In this document: in pieces, positions 7,982 to 16,687 of the stretch
Position numbering within the stretch: the stretch's first letter is position 1
How the letters are laid out: every line of letters starts with the position of its first letter
NCBI GenBank assembly: GCA_900539375.1
Contig: UQBY01000027.1
Location: 1-29,965, forward strand
Origin: an uncultured Clostridium sp.
Lineage (GTDB): Bacteria; Bacillota; Clostridia; Clostridiales; Clostridiaceae
Length of the DNA: 29,965 nucleotides
Direction: 5' to 3'
The notes under the pieces: generated by a model
Seen by the model: only the letters and a program-made list of their open reading frames with translations
What the model was told of the DNA's origin: nothing
Database searches by the model: none
Translations under genes and position numbers: made by a program

Positions 7982-8704
7982 ATGTGGATATATTTATTAT
8001 TAACAATAAGTATTTTAATAACTGTAATTGCTTTATATAAGCAGTTACAGTTAGTTAGTAAAGTAAATGAACTATATGATAAAAACAATGATTTAGAAAA
8101 TAAAATTCAATATTATTTAGAGACTCAAGATAAAAATTTAGATTTGGAAATTAAAAAATTAGAAAAATTAATTTTAGAAAATGTTAATAAAATTAATAAG
8201 TCAATTGAGGTGGTTGTTGAAAAGAATAATACTAATTCAAAGGAATTAATTAATAATATTGATGTAAAGGATGAAAATATTAAAAATTACATAGAAAATC
8301 AAAGAAAATATATAGAACTTGAAAATATGGAAATAAAAAAGTATATTTCAGAAAATGTAGAACAAATAATTTCTAATATTGAGGATGCTAAAAAGCATAT
8401 AAATAATGAAAACAATATTGCTTTCAAAAAATCATTAATTGAAATAAATAATGAATCTGAAAAAATTAGTAATTTAATTAATGATGAAATTCATAAGGTA
8501 ATAAATTATGAAGAAGATGAAAAGAAAAAATTTGATAAAGTTTTATTTGAAATAAATGATAATAAAAAAAATATTAATTTATTAAAAAGTGAATTTAATG
8601 TTATTGAAGAAATATTTAGAATGCAATTAGTAAATTATTTAATAGATGATGCAAATGATGCCATTAAATTATTAAAGGAGAAAAACATAAATGATAATCA
8701 TTAA
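7982..8704 (+). CDS. membrane-anchored coiled-coil protein
   Basis: A 240-residue protein. AAGGAG near 7966 favours the ATG at 7982 over an upstream GTG at 7958. Residues 2-22 (WIYLLLTISILITVIALY) form a single N-terminal membrane helix. The rest is a continuous charged coiled coil with repeated ENQRKYIELE-like and ISNIEDAKKH-like blocks. The shape resembles RmuC-type or other anchor proteins, but no catalytic domain is present. It probably tethers the operon's soluble proteins to the membrane. The 43-residue ORF at 8691 starts inside its 3' end. Confidence 0.7.
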   Translation: MWIYLLLTISILITVIALYKQLQLVSKVNELYDKNNDLENKIQYYLETQDKNLDLEIKKLEKLILENVNKINKSIEVVVEKNNTNSKELINNIDVKDENIKNYIENQRKYIELENMEIKKYISENVEQIISNIEDAKKHINNENNIAFKKSLIEINNESEKISNLINDEIHKVINYEEDEKKKFDKVLFEINDNKKNINLLKSEFNVIEEIFRMQLVNYLIDDANDAIKLLKEKNINDNH

Positions 8705-8822
8705 AAAAGCAAATTTAGATGTACTTAATATATTCCGAGAATTTCAAAATAATGAAAATAATACTGAGCATATAGAAAATATATTAAAAGGCTTTATGGA
8801 GTTAAAAGAGGAATATGTATAA
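8691..8822 (+). CDS. 43-residue ORF ahead of radical SAM gene
   Basis: An AAAGGAG at 8674-8680, ten bases upstream, leads to ATG 8691. The ORF overlaps the end of the coiled-coil gene by 14 bp and the start of the radical SAM gene by 8 bp (ATG at 8815), a sign of coupled translation. The peptide begins MIIIKKANLDVLNIFREF, continues with an Asn/Glu-rich middle and ends MELKEEYV. It contains no cysteine. Small ORFs directly before a SPASM protein are often modified peptide precursors. This one could be a leader-type precursor or just a small helical partner. Confidence 0.55.
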   Translation: MIIIKKANLDVLNIFREFQNNENNTEHIENILKGFMELKEEYV

Positions 8823-10053
8823 AGAATCAAAATACAATTATTATGTAAAGAATAAAGAGGGTTATTTACTATATAATACATTATATAATGGATTGGTTAA
8901 GTTAGATGAAGAAGAGTATAAACAAATAAAAAATATAGAAAAATTAAATTCTAACGAAGAATTGACTAAAGAATTATATGATAATGGTTTTTTAGTTCAT
9001 AAAACAATAGATGAAGAGATAATTTATGAAAAGTTACGTTTAATTGTAGAAAAAATTGATAAAAATAGATTGGACTTAACAATTGCAGTAACAACTAATT
9101 GTAATGCCAGATGTATATATTGTTATGAAGAAGGAATAAAGCCTTACAATATGAATTTTGAATGTGCAGATAAAATTATTAAATTTATTTTAGAATATAA
9201 AGATATTGAAAAAATTAATATTAATTGGTTTGGTGGTGAACCTCTCTTAAATATTCCTATTATTGATTACATTACTGAACAATTAAGAAAAAATAGAATA
9301 TATTTTAATTCTACAATAATAACTAATGGATATTATATTGATAAAGTAGATATTAGTATATTAAAAGAAAAATGGAATGTGAGAAATATTCAAATAACAT
9401 TAGATGGAACAAAAGAAGAATATGAAAAAAGAAAAAGATACAAAAATATGGAAAAGGATATTTTTGAAAAAGTTATAGATAATATAGAAAAACTTATAAA
9501 TAATGAAATATATGTTTCTATAAGATTAAATATTGATAAGAAAAATAAAGATAATATATTAGAATTGGTTAAATATTTAAAATATAGGTTTCTTTTAAAT
9601 TCATATTTAAATATTTATATAGCTTTTTTAAATTATAGTTTATTATCTGAATTAATGCTTTCAAGAAAAGAGAGAGAAGAAATAGTTTCAAAGATTTATG
9701 AAGAATTACCAATATGCAGTTTTTGTGCATATGAAAATTCATTGGAAAATATTCCACAAATATATGGATGTTTATATGATGATCCACAAGCTTATGTAAT
9801 AGATTCAGAAGGATATATATATAAATGTGAACATTATATAGGGCTTCATGAAAAAAGTATTGGAAATATATATGAAGATAACATAAACGAAAAGATATAT
9901 AGAGTAAAAGGAAGAAGAAAAAACAATATAAAATGTAAAAAATGTGTATTTTATCCTAAGTGTTTGGAAGGTTGTTATGCTTATTGTTGTGAAAATACAG
10001 ATCACTGTGGCATAGAAAAATATATGATAAAAGCATATTTAAAAACTTTTTAA
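8815..10053 (+). CDS. radical SAM/SPASM peptide-modifying protein
   Basis: A 412-residue protein. Residues 1-75 resemble the N-terminal peptide-recognition region of SPASM maturases (YNTLYNGLVKLDEEEY). The Fe-S binding CxxxCxxC is C96, C100 and C103 (CNARCIYC), followed by GGEP at 140-143 for SAM binding. The C-terminal SPASM/twitch region has a dense cysteine set (C374, C377, C383, C387, C391, C392, C398 plus two upstream at GCLYDD and KCEHY) for auxiliary clusters. Such enzymes make thioether, C-C or epimerised links in ribosomal peptides, or activate sulfatases. The neighbours suggest a protein or peptide target inside this operon. A decayed near-identical copy lies at 14455. Confidence 0.9.
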   Translation: MYKESKYNYYVKNKEGYLLYNTLYNGLVKLDEEEYKQIKNIEKLNSNEELTKELYDNGFLVHKTIDEEIIYEKLRLIVEKIDKNRLDLTIAVTTNCNARCIYCYEEGIKPYNMNFECADKIIKFILEYKDIEKININWFGGEPLLNIPIIDYITEQLRKNRIYFNSTIITNGYYIDKVDISILKEKWNVRNIQITLDGTKEEYEKRKRYKNMEKDIFEKVIDNIEKLINNEIYVSIRLNIDKKNKDNILELVKYLKYRFLLNSYLNIYIAFLNYSLLSELMLSRKEREEIVSKIYEELPICSFCAYENSLENIPQIYGCLYDDPQAYVIDSEGYIYKCEHYIGLHEKSIGNIYEDNINEKIYRVKGRRKNNIKCKKCVFYPKCLEGCYAYCCENTDHCGIEKYMIKAYLKTF

Positions 10054-10106
10054 GATTAAATTAATTTTTTAGTAAATTTAAAATAAAAAAAAGGCAGAAA
10101 AAATAT

Positions 10107-10382
10107 ATGAGTATTAAATTTATATGTAATCAATGTGGTTTATGTTGTAGAAATATTGATTTAGTTGACCAGCTTAAAGAATTTCATAATGGAGATGGAG
10201 TATGTAAGTATTTAGATTTAGAAACTAATTTATGTAAGATATATAATAGTAGGCCAGATATTTGTAATGTAGAAAAAAGTTATAAACTATTTTTTTCATC
10301 AATTTATTCAGAGGAAGAATATATTAAGATGAATTATGAAGGATGTGAAGTATTATGGAAAAAGAGGATGATGAAGAAGTAA
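10107..10382 (+). CDS. YkgJ-type Cys-cluster protein
   Basis: A 91-residue protein with the cluster CNQCGLCC near its start and a second set, VCKYLD...NLCKIYNSRPDIC, then a last Cys near residue 81. This is the CxxCGxCC...C..Y..RP..C pattern of the YkgJ/CxxCxxCC family, thought to bind zinc or an Fe-S cluster; its reaction is unknown. The family usually has about 100-150 residues, so this is short. It follows the radical SAM gene by about 50 bp with only a weak GGCAG ribosome site, and overlaps the next gene by 28 bp. Confidence 0.75.
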   Translation: MSIKFICNQCGLCCRNIDLVDQLKEFHNGDGVCKYLDLETNLCKIYNSRPDICNVEKSYKLFFSSIYSEEEYIKMNYEGCEVLWKKRMMKK

Positions 10383-11944
10383 AAAAGAAAATAAATTCAA
10401 CAATTGTTGGCATGGCTCAAAGTGAACTTGTTCAAACTCATGGGGAAGCAGCAAGTCAAATACTTCAAGCATTTAATGGTGTTCGCTATGATTCAGCAGG
10501 AAATGATTTAGGGCATTTAGGAAGAAGTTTAAAAGATATAAGTAAATACAAAGTTAATCCAGAATATAGGAATCAAAATATAAAACAACAATCTGGATTT
10601 TCAGCAGAACTTATAAAAGAAGCAAGAGATAATAAAGAAGCAATTCTTAATAATAAGGATATAAGGACTAGAACTACTGATGGAATTGGGCAAACTAATA
10701 ATCAGAAATATGACCATGTAAAAGTTGATTCTAGTGGGAATGTAGTAGAAAACTCTGGATCACAGATGAAATTTTATGGCATTGATAAAAATGGAAGATA
10801 TAAGGTTATTGATAAAATAGTTACTGATGAATCTTGGGATAGATATGATGGTCAAATAGATATTCCTAGTGAACAATATTCAGGTGCGTTAGAATATGCT
10901 GATAGTAAGGCGAAAAGTCTTAAAAAACAAGCAAACGTTTTAAGGGAAAAAGGGCAAATTGCTAAAGCAGAAAAATTAGAGGAACAAGCCAAAAAATATG
11001 ATGAAGCAAAAAAACGTATAAGAAAATCTAATGTTTCATCAGATGAAGCAATAGAAGCAAGATGTAATCCTAAAAAGTTTGTGGCAGAAGAGATTATAAA
11101 AGATAGTCATAATGCTGGCTTAGAAGCTGCAAAAGGAGCATTAATATTAAGTGGTTCAATATCAGTGGCACAAAATATATATGCTATTATTTCTGAAGAT
11201 AAGCCAATGGATGAAGCAATTAAAGATATTACAAAGACAACTGTAGCATCTGGAGCAATGGCTTATGGTGTTGGAGTTAGTGGCACAGCAATAAAATCAA
11301 TTATGCATTCTTCGAGTAAAGAAATAGTAAGAAGGATAGGAAATACTAATATACCAACAATGATTGCTACTGGTACAGTAGAAATAGTTAAAAGTATAAC
11401 TAGATATGGAAAAGGTGAAATAGATGAGGTTCAATTACTCGAAGAACTCGGAGAAAAAGGCACAGGAATGATTGCTGCTGGATTTGCCTCTGCTGCTGGA
11501 GTTACTGTTGGAGCAGCAATTGGAAGCATAATTCCTGTAGTAGGAACAGCTATAGGAGCAACAGTAGGTGGATTCTTAGGTAGTATCATTGGTTATAGTT
11601 CAAGTGAAATGCTTTACAAAGGTTGCTTAGAAAGTTTAAAAGGGGCTAAAATATCTGCTGAAAGAAGAAAGATAATTGAAGAACTTTCTAGACAATCAAT
11701 TAAAGAACATGAAGAATATCGAGAAAAACTGCTCATATTTGCAAAGAATAAATATGATAAGCGTGAACAACAACTTTCTTTCATATTTAATAATATTGAA
11801 GAAAGTATTTTATCAAATAATATAAATAAATTTATAAAGTCAATTAATGAAATTGGTGATGAATTTGGAGTAAAACTTAAGTTTGATAATTTTGAAGAAA
11901 TTAATGATTTTATGAGTGATGAAACTACAACATTCATATTATAA
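10355..11944 (+). CDS. large glycine-zipper protein with possible nuclease-like domain
   Basis: A 529-residue protein that overlaps the YkgJ gene by 28 bp. Residues 1-250 are soluble. One segment, KYDHVKVDSSGN near 118-129 and then SGSQMKF near 134-140, has the D...QxK layout found in restriction-fold nuclease-like toxin domains. A charged helical hairpin (about 185-225) follows. Residues 253-300 are hydrophobic and Gly/Ala-rich. Residues 370-412 are a clear glycine zipper (GAAIGSIIPVVGTAIGATVG). The C-terminal 110 residues are helical and soluble. Glycine zippers insert into membranes and can form pores. A membrane-acting effector is the natural reading, but the nuclease idea is weak. Confidence 0.65.
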   Translation: MEKEDDEEVKKKINSTIVGMAQSELVQTHGEAASQILQAFNGVRYDSAGNDLGHLGRSLKDISKYKVNPEYRNQNIKQQSGFSAELIKEARDNKEAILNNKDIRTRTTDGIGQTNNQKYDHVKVDSSGNVVENSGSQMKFYGIDKNGRYKVIDKIVTDESWDRYDGQIDIPSEQYSGALEYADSKAKSLKKQANVLREKGQIAKAEKLEEQAKKYDEAKKRIRKSNVSSDEAIEARCNPKKFVAEEIIKDSHNAGLEAAKGALILSGSISVAQNIYAIISEDKPMDEAIKDITKTTVASGAMAYGVGVSGTAIKSIMHSSSKEIVRRIGNTNIPTMIATGTVEIVKSITRYGKGEIDEVQLLEELGEKGTGMIAAGFASAAGVTVGAAIGSIIPVVGTAIGATVGGFLGSIIGYSSSEMLYKGCLESLKGAKISAERRKIIEELSRQSIKEHEEYREKLLIFAKNKYDKREQQLSFIFNNIEESILSNNINKFIKSINEIGDEFGVKLKFDNFEEINDFMSDETTTFIL

Positions 11945-11959
11945 AAGGAGGAAATAAAA

Positions 11960-12964
11960 ATGGCAATACCAATAATTTTTGGCGTTATAGCCGCAGTAAC
12001 AGGAGTAGCTGGAGCAACAAAAGGAGTGAAAGGAGCTATTGACACAAAGGAAGCTAATGATGTTCAAGAAAGAGCTGAAAGAATTTTAAATAGTGCAAAA
12101 AATAGAATGGAGAAAACAAGAAAAAGTACAACAACATCTATTGAAGAATTGGGTAAAACAAAATTAAAAGCATATGGAGAAGAAATTAAAGATTTTGTTG
12201 AAATTTTCTCAAAAATAAAAAATGTTGAAGTGCAAGAAAGTGAAGGAATAAATGAATTAAAGAAGATTAATATTACAAAAGAAACTTTAAATGAGATGAG
12301 AGAAACTTCTATAGGAGCAACTGATATTCTTGGAAGTGGAATTGCTGGAGTTGGAGCAGGTGTCCTTTTGGGATGGGGAACTTATGGTGGTGTAATGGCT
12401 TTAGGAACAGCCAGTACAGGTGCAGCTATAGGTGGATTATCTGGAGTAGCAGCAACAAATGCAACTCTTGCATGGCTTGGTGGAGGAGCATTAGCAGCAG
12501 GAGGAGGTGGAATGGCTTTAGGAACAGCTGTTTTAGGTGGAATAATTGCAGGTCCAGCATTATTAGTTGCAGGAGGAATTTTTGGAGCAAAGGCAAAAGA
12601 AAAACTTAATAATGCATATAGTAACCTTTCAGAAGCAAAAAAAATTGATTCAGAAATTAAATCTGCAGAATCAGAATTAATTGTTATAAAAAATAATGCA
12701 AATCAACTTAATGAATTAATTAATAAGTTAACAAAATTGTTAGGACAAGCTAATTTTGCTTTAAATATAGTTGTTAACAATGAATGTGATTGGAAAAAAT
12801 TGAATAAAGCCGAAAAAGATACTGTTATAGTTGCAATGAAAGCGGCTCAGACATTAAAATCAGTAATTGATATTCCACTATTAACTAAGGAGGGAGTACT
12901 TACTAAAGATATAAAAGATATTTTATCAAGAGAAGATTCAGTTTTAAGGTTAGAAATGAATTAA
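11960..12964 (+). CDS. glycine-zipper membrane protein
   Basis: A 334-residue protein behind an AAAGGAGG site. A short hydrophobic N-terminus (IIFGVIAAVTGVAG) is followed by a helical segment (about 25-110). A long Gly/Ala zipper (about 115-211) contains the striking block TLAWLGGGALAAGGGGMALG, and a helical C-terminal domain follows. This conserved block recurs in bacterial proteins often filed as hypothetical or phage-related. The gene forms a pair with the upstream glycine-zipper gene, and both are likely membrane-inserting. It may be the pore or the immunity/regulatory part. No terminator follows it before the Cys-repeat ORF. Confidence 0.7.
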   Translation: MAIPIIFGVIAAVTGVAGATKGVKGAIDTKEANDVQERAERILNSAKNRMEKTRKSTTTSIEELGKTKLKAYGEEIKDFVEIFSKIKNVEVQESEGINELKKINITKETLNEMRETSIGATDILGSGIAGVGAGVLLGWGTYGGVMALGTASTGAAIGGLSGVAATNATLAWLGGGALAAGGGGMALGTAVLGGIIAGPALLVAGGIFGAKAKEKLNNAYSNLSEAKKIDSEIKSAESELIVIKNNANQLNELINKLTKLLGQANFALNIVVNNECDWKKLNKAEKDTVIVAMKAAQTLKSVIDIPLLTKEGVLTKDIKDILSREDSVLRLEMN

Positions 12965-13037
12965 GTTATATATAATTTATAAATTTTTTAATAAAAACTA
13001 TATAAAATTTTATTTTATGTGAAAGGAAGTTCTATTT

Positions 13038-13303
13038 ATGAGTAAGGAATGTATAGATTGTTATTATGCAAAACCATCAGAAGTTATGGGAATATATTAT
13101 TGTAAAAAAAGAAAAAGAAAATTGATGGAGAAAATGTAGCATGTAGTAGTTTTGTTTCAGATGAATGTAATTCATGTATAGAATGTTATTATAGTGAGGT
13201 AGACACTGGTCTTTTTGCAAGAAGAGATTCATATATTTGTAAAAGAACTAACAAAAAAAATTCTTCTGATGATGTAGCTTGTAGTTATTTTATTGAAGAC
13301 TAA
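13038..13303 (+). pseudogene. frameshifted tandem Cys-repeat protein
   Basis: ATG 13038 follows GAAAGGAAG. The first frame reads ECIDCYYAKPSEVMGIYYCKK and then ends at a TAG at 13137. A second frame, entered in the A-rich run 13104-13121, reads DGENVACSSF and a second unit, CIECYYSEV...YICKRTNKK...DDVACSYF, to the TAA at 13303. Joined, they give an 88-residue protein of two repeats with pattern CxxCYY-(x)n-YxCKK-(x)n-VACSxF. One extra A in the seven-A run at 13104-13110 would restore the frame. So this is a one-base deletion, a phase-variable tract, or a slippage site. The motif matches that of the operon's first gene. Confidence 0.65.
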
Positions 13304-13347
13304 ATTTAGTTAATAGCAAATAAGTATTTGATAATTTATTTTTAATA

Positions 13348-14446
13348 TAGGTTGTTGAATAACTAATTTTTACAAATAATTGTCCAAGAAAATATTCTTA
13401 GGAATTATAAATTCCAAGGATATTTTCTACTTTTTATTCCTTGCTGTTTTTTATTAAATTCATCTACCAAGTATGCTAATAATAGCCATTTTATATGACG
13501 TTCGTATCGAGCTTGCCCATATAATCTTGGATTTTCTAAATTGTATAATCCTTTCAACATTGAAAATAACTGCTCTATTTTTAATCGATTTTTATATAAT
13601 CTTTCTCCTATTGGAGATTGCATAAATAAGGCATTTTCATATCTTTTAGTTGTAAATGACTCAATACTTTTTGCTTTACGCATATTGATATCAGTCAATA
13701 GATTGACCTTTAAATTAGAAGCAATCTTAAACCAATCTGAAGAATCATATGCTGCATCAGCAAGTATTAAAAAAGGATTATAAATTTTAGCTTCATAAAG
13801 TAAATCAGAGAGTTGATTGTCATAAACATTTGCTGTTGTTAAATCAAATATTAAGGGAATTATAATATCAGTAACTGTTGCAATACAATGTAATTAATGG
13901 CCCTTAAAATAACCAAGACGAGTACCCTTACCGGATTTAGCTTCGCTATCATATTTAGAACTTCTTAATCCTGTTCCATCTATTGCACACAATCTGGTTT
14001 CAGGGTCAATAAGTTCAACAAACATAGCATAAACACCATAATATATATGTTTTTCTAAATGCTTTGCTCTTAATGAAAAAGTAGAGTAATCAGGAACATC
14101 ATTAATTTGAATTATAGATTTAAATATATGGTCTTGTTTTATTCGATATTCAAGCTCTCTTAGACTAAAAATACTATTTTTAACACCATATAACATACAA
14201 CAAACTATTTGTTCATCAGAATATTTACGTGGTCTTCCTTTAGTATTTTGAGTATTTGAGTTTAATTTAGTAAATGCAATTTTGACAGCTTCAAAAATTT
14301 TATAATAAGTATTTTCCTTTTTAATATTTAATGGTATAATCATATTCAAGTCATTCCTTTTGTGATTTGTTTTTAGGCGAAATCATTATACCACAAAAGA
14401 ATGGCTTTTTTTATTTTTTTACAATTTTTGTTTATTCAACAACCTA
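13348..14446 (-). mobile_element. IS4/IS5-type insertion sequence, inactivated
   Basis: A roughly 1.1-kb element bounded by perfect 15-bp terminal inverted repeats: TAGGTTGTTGAATAA at 13348-13362 and its complement at 14432-14446. ATA on both sides (13345-13347 and 14447-14449) may be a 3-bp target duplication. One transposase gene reads leftward and is broken by a single stop codon. The element separates the Cys-repeat gene from the decayed radical SAM copy. The family label rests on DDE spacing and is not exact. Confidence 0.85.
13405..14349 (-). pseudogene. DDE transposase with one in-frame stop
   Basis: Both halves read in the same frame. The N-terminal half has a helix-turn-helix-like start, RPRKYSDEQIVCCMLYGV, and the first catalytic Asp in CAIDGTGLRSS, then stops at a TAA at 13894-13896 after YFKGH. 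Reading through gives LHCIATVTD, the second Asp in LADAAYDSS, and the catalytic Glu in KIEQLFSMLKGLYN. About 314 residues in all. Relatives have GHKLH at this point, so one change from a Lys codon (AAA) to TAA is the likely cause. All three DDE residues are intact. Recent inactivation is inferred. Confidence 0.85.
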
Positions 14447-14454
14447 ATAAAAAA

Positions 14455-15596
14455 TAAAGATGGCTACTTATTATACAATACATTATATAATGGATTAGTT
14501 AAATTAGATAGAAAAGAGTACATTCAAATAAAAAATGTAGAGAAATCAAATTGTAATAAAGAATTAATGAAAAAATTATATGATAATGGATTTTTAGTCT
14601 CTAAAACAATGGATGAGGAAATAATTTATGAAAAATTACGTTCAATTGTAGAAAAAATTGATACATTATGAAGAAGGAATAAAACTTTACAATATGAATT
14701 TTGAATGTGCAAATAAAATTGTTAAATTTATTTTAGAACATAAAGATGTTGAAAAAGTTAATATTAATTGGTTTGGTGGTGAACCACTCTTAAATATTCC
14801 TATTATTGAGTACATTACTGAACAATTAAGAAAAAATAGAATACATTTTAAGGCTATAATAATAACTAGTGGATATTATATTGATAAAGTAGATATTATT
14901 ACTTTGAAAGAAAAGTGGAATGTAGAAAATATTCAAATAACATTAGATGGAACAAAAGAAGAGTATGAAAAAAGAAAAAGGTATAAAAATAAAGAAAAGA
15001 ATATTTTTGAAAAAGTTATAAGCAATATAAAAAAATTTATAAATAATAAAATATATGTATCAATTCGTTTAAATATTGATAAGAAAAATAAAGATAATAT
15101 ATTAGAATTAGTTAAATATTTAAAGCATAAATTTTCTTTAAATTCTTATTTGAATATTTATATAGCATTTTTAAATTATAGTTTATTATCTGAATTAATG
15201 CTTTCAAAAAAGGAAAGGGAGGAAATAGTTTTAAATATTTATGAAGAATTACCAGTTTATAGTTGTTTGAGTTATGAAAATGTATTATCAAATATTCCAC
15301 AGATATATGGATGCTTATATGATGATCCTCAAGCTTATGTAATAGATTCAAAAGGATATATATATAAATGTGAACATTATATAGGAATTTATGATAAGAG
15401 TATAGGAAATATATATGAAGATGATATAAACAAAAAAATATATAAAATAAAAGGAAAAAGAAGTGATAATACTAAATGTAAAAAATGTGTATTTTATCCA
15501 AAATGTTTAAATGGTTGCTATGCTTATTTTTGTGAAAATACAAATTATTGTGGGATAGAAAGATATATAATAAAGGCATATTTAAAAACATTTTAA
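14455..15596 (+). pseudogene. second radical SAM/SPASM copy, decayed
   Basis: A near-copy of the protein at 8815, about six of seven residues identical over the C-terminal 300. Its first ten codons are missing at the IS edge. Residues corresponding to GYLLYNTLYNGLVKLD onward are readable to 14662. A net 59-bp deletion then removes the equivalent of residues 83-103, including all three Fe-S cysteines of CxxxCxxC, and shifts the frame. The downstream part, from YEEGIKLYNMNF through GGEP and the full SPASM cysteine set to the final YLKTF, is open to 15596. It cannot be a working radical SAM enzyme. A truncated product from ATG 14658 is possible but has no good ribosome site. Confidence 0.85.
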
Positions 15597-15680
15597 AGGG
15601 ATGGTATTAGTATAAAATAGTGGATATGATAACTTGAATTAAGTAAAATAATATTTAGTTAAGAAAGGATATGTCCTAAT

Positions 15681-15980
15681 GGTAAAGCAAAGAGATATAC
15701 ACAAGAATACAAGGATATTATAGTTGATTTGCATAAGTTAAGAATGAATTTAGTAGAATTAAGCAAAGAACATAATATTGCAATATCTACACTAAATAAC
15801 TAGATTAATAAGAAAAAAGAAATCAAAGTTTCTGATTATGAAATAATGACTAAACAAGAAATAATAGATATGAAGAAAGAAATGGCTAGAATTAAGGAAG
15901 AGAATGAAATAGTACACCAAAGGAGGGCAAATAATATCATCAACTTAAGGAAAAATAAAAAAGTTTTACATTATGGAAAA
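15681..15980 (+). pseudogene. IS3-family orfA remnant
   Basis: A reading frame without a usable start gives GKAKRYTQEYKDIIVDLHKL, SKEHNIAISTLNN, a TAG (probably from Trp), then INKKKEIKVSDYE and a leucine-zipper-like KKEMARIKEENEI. This is the helix-turn-helix and coiled-coil design of IS3/IS150 OrfA. The frame loses similarity after about 15915. It pairs with the OrfB remnant at 16371, with other IS debris between them. Confidence 0.7.
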
Positions 15981-16257
15981 TAGTGAATTATTACCTTTGA
16001 TTTTAAAAGAAATAAATAACTTAATTACTTCAAGTGAATTTAAAGAAATTTATAGTTTAGGTAATTCATTTTGAAGAAATAGAAAATTATTATTCATTTA
16101 AAATTTCCAAAAATAACAAAACAAGCTTTTTCTAAAGTAAGATAAAATATATTATCACAAGCTTTTGCAGAATCATGTAGACTTTTTGTTAAAAAATTTT
16201 ATAGTTTAAATAAGAATTTAAATCCTACATTTAATATTAGAAATAAATACATAATTT
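15973..16257 (+). pseudogene. IS4-type transposase N-terminal remnant
   Basis: From ATG 15973 the frame reads ELLPLILKEINNLITSSEF, a TGA, then RNRKLLFI. After a frame change it reads KITKQAFSKVR, a TAA, then NILSQAFAESCRLFVKKFYS and NLNPTFNIRNKY. This matches the N-terminal part of IS4-type transposases (F.RNRKL...QAFS.AR) by general resemblance. It has two stops and one frameshift and lacks the catalytic domain. It lies between the OrfA and OrfB pieces of an IS3 element, so it probably inserted there before both decayed. Confidence 0.5.
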
Positions 16258-16370
16258 AAAATTTACTTTAAGCGGTGGATTTATTTAGTATGAAATTTTT
16301 TAGGTGAAAAAAAATAGACATTAAAAAATAATTCTATTTTTAATTATTTTTCTTTAATAGAATAAGTAAG

Positions 16371-16637
16371 GTGTTTGGTATTGCTAGGTCTAGTTATTGT
16401 AAGACTTTAACAAAGTCTGAAATTCCAAGAAATAAAGAAAAAGAAGAACTAAAAGAATTTATACACTTTCATATTGACCTTGGAGCACATACTAGTAATG
16501 ACATGAGAAAGGAATACTCTAAGCTTAAGATAAAGCAGTCATTTAGTAAGAAAGGCTTTCCTTATGATAATGCTTGTATTGAGTCTTTTCATGTAGCTTT
16601 AAAGAAAGAAGACATAAATTTTCGGTTATCAGCTTAG
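16371..16637 (+). pseudogene. IS3-family orfB remnant
   Basis: An 88-residue open frame joins the start of an IS3/IS150 OrfB (VFGIARSSYCKTL...NKEKEELKEFIH) to its end region (GAHTSNDMRKEY...SFSKKGFPYDNACIESFH with the last catalytic Glu, then LKKED). The middle, with the first two catalytic Asp residues, has been deleted. Similarity stops at DINF, exactly where a palindromic insert begins (16616). Not functional. Confidence 0.8.
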
Positions 16638-16687
16638 CTGATAGCTAAGACTAGTGTTTCCAAAATTTATAACTACACCGAAAATTT
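16616..16687. repeat. nested palindromic element
   Basis: AAATTTTCGGT (16616-16626) and ACCGAAAATTT (16677-16687) form a perfect 11-bp inverted repeat. Inside lie overlapping palindromes, ATCAGC-TTA-GCTGAT and CTTAGCT-GAT-AGCTAAG, at 16628-16650. It begins exactly where the OrfB remnant loses homology, so it may be a small MITE-like insert. Confidence 0.5.

Noticed and set aside
12373..12609. Trp/Ser/Arg-rich 78-residue frame inside the glycine-zipper gene
   Set aside because: It is an out-of-frame shadow of GGAGCA-type glycine codons, without its own ribosome site.
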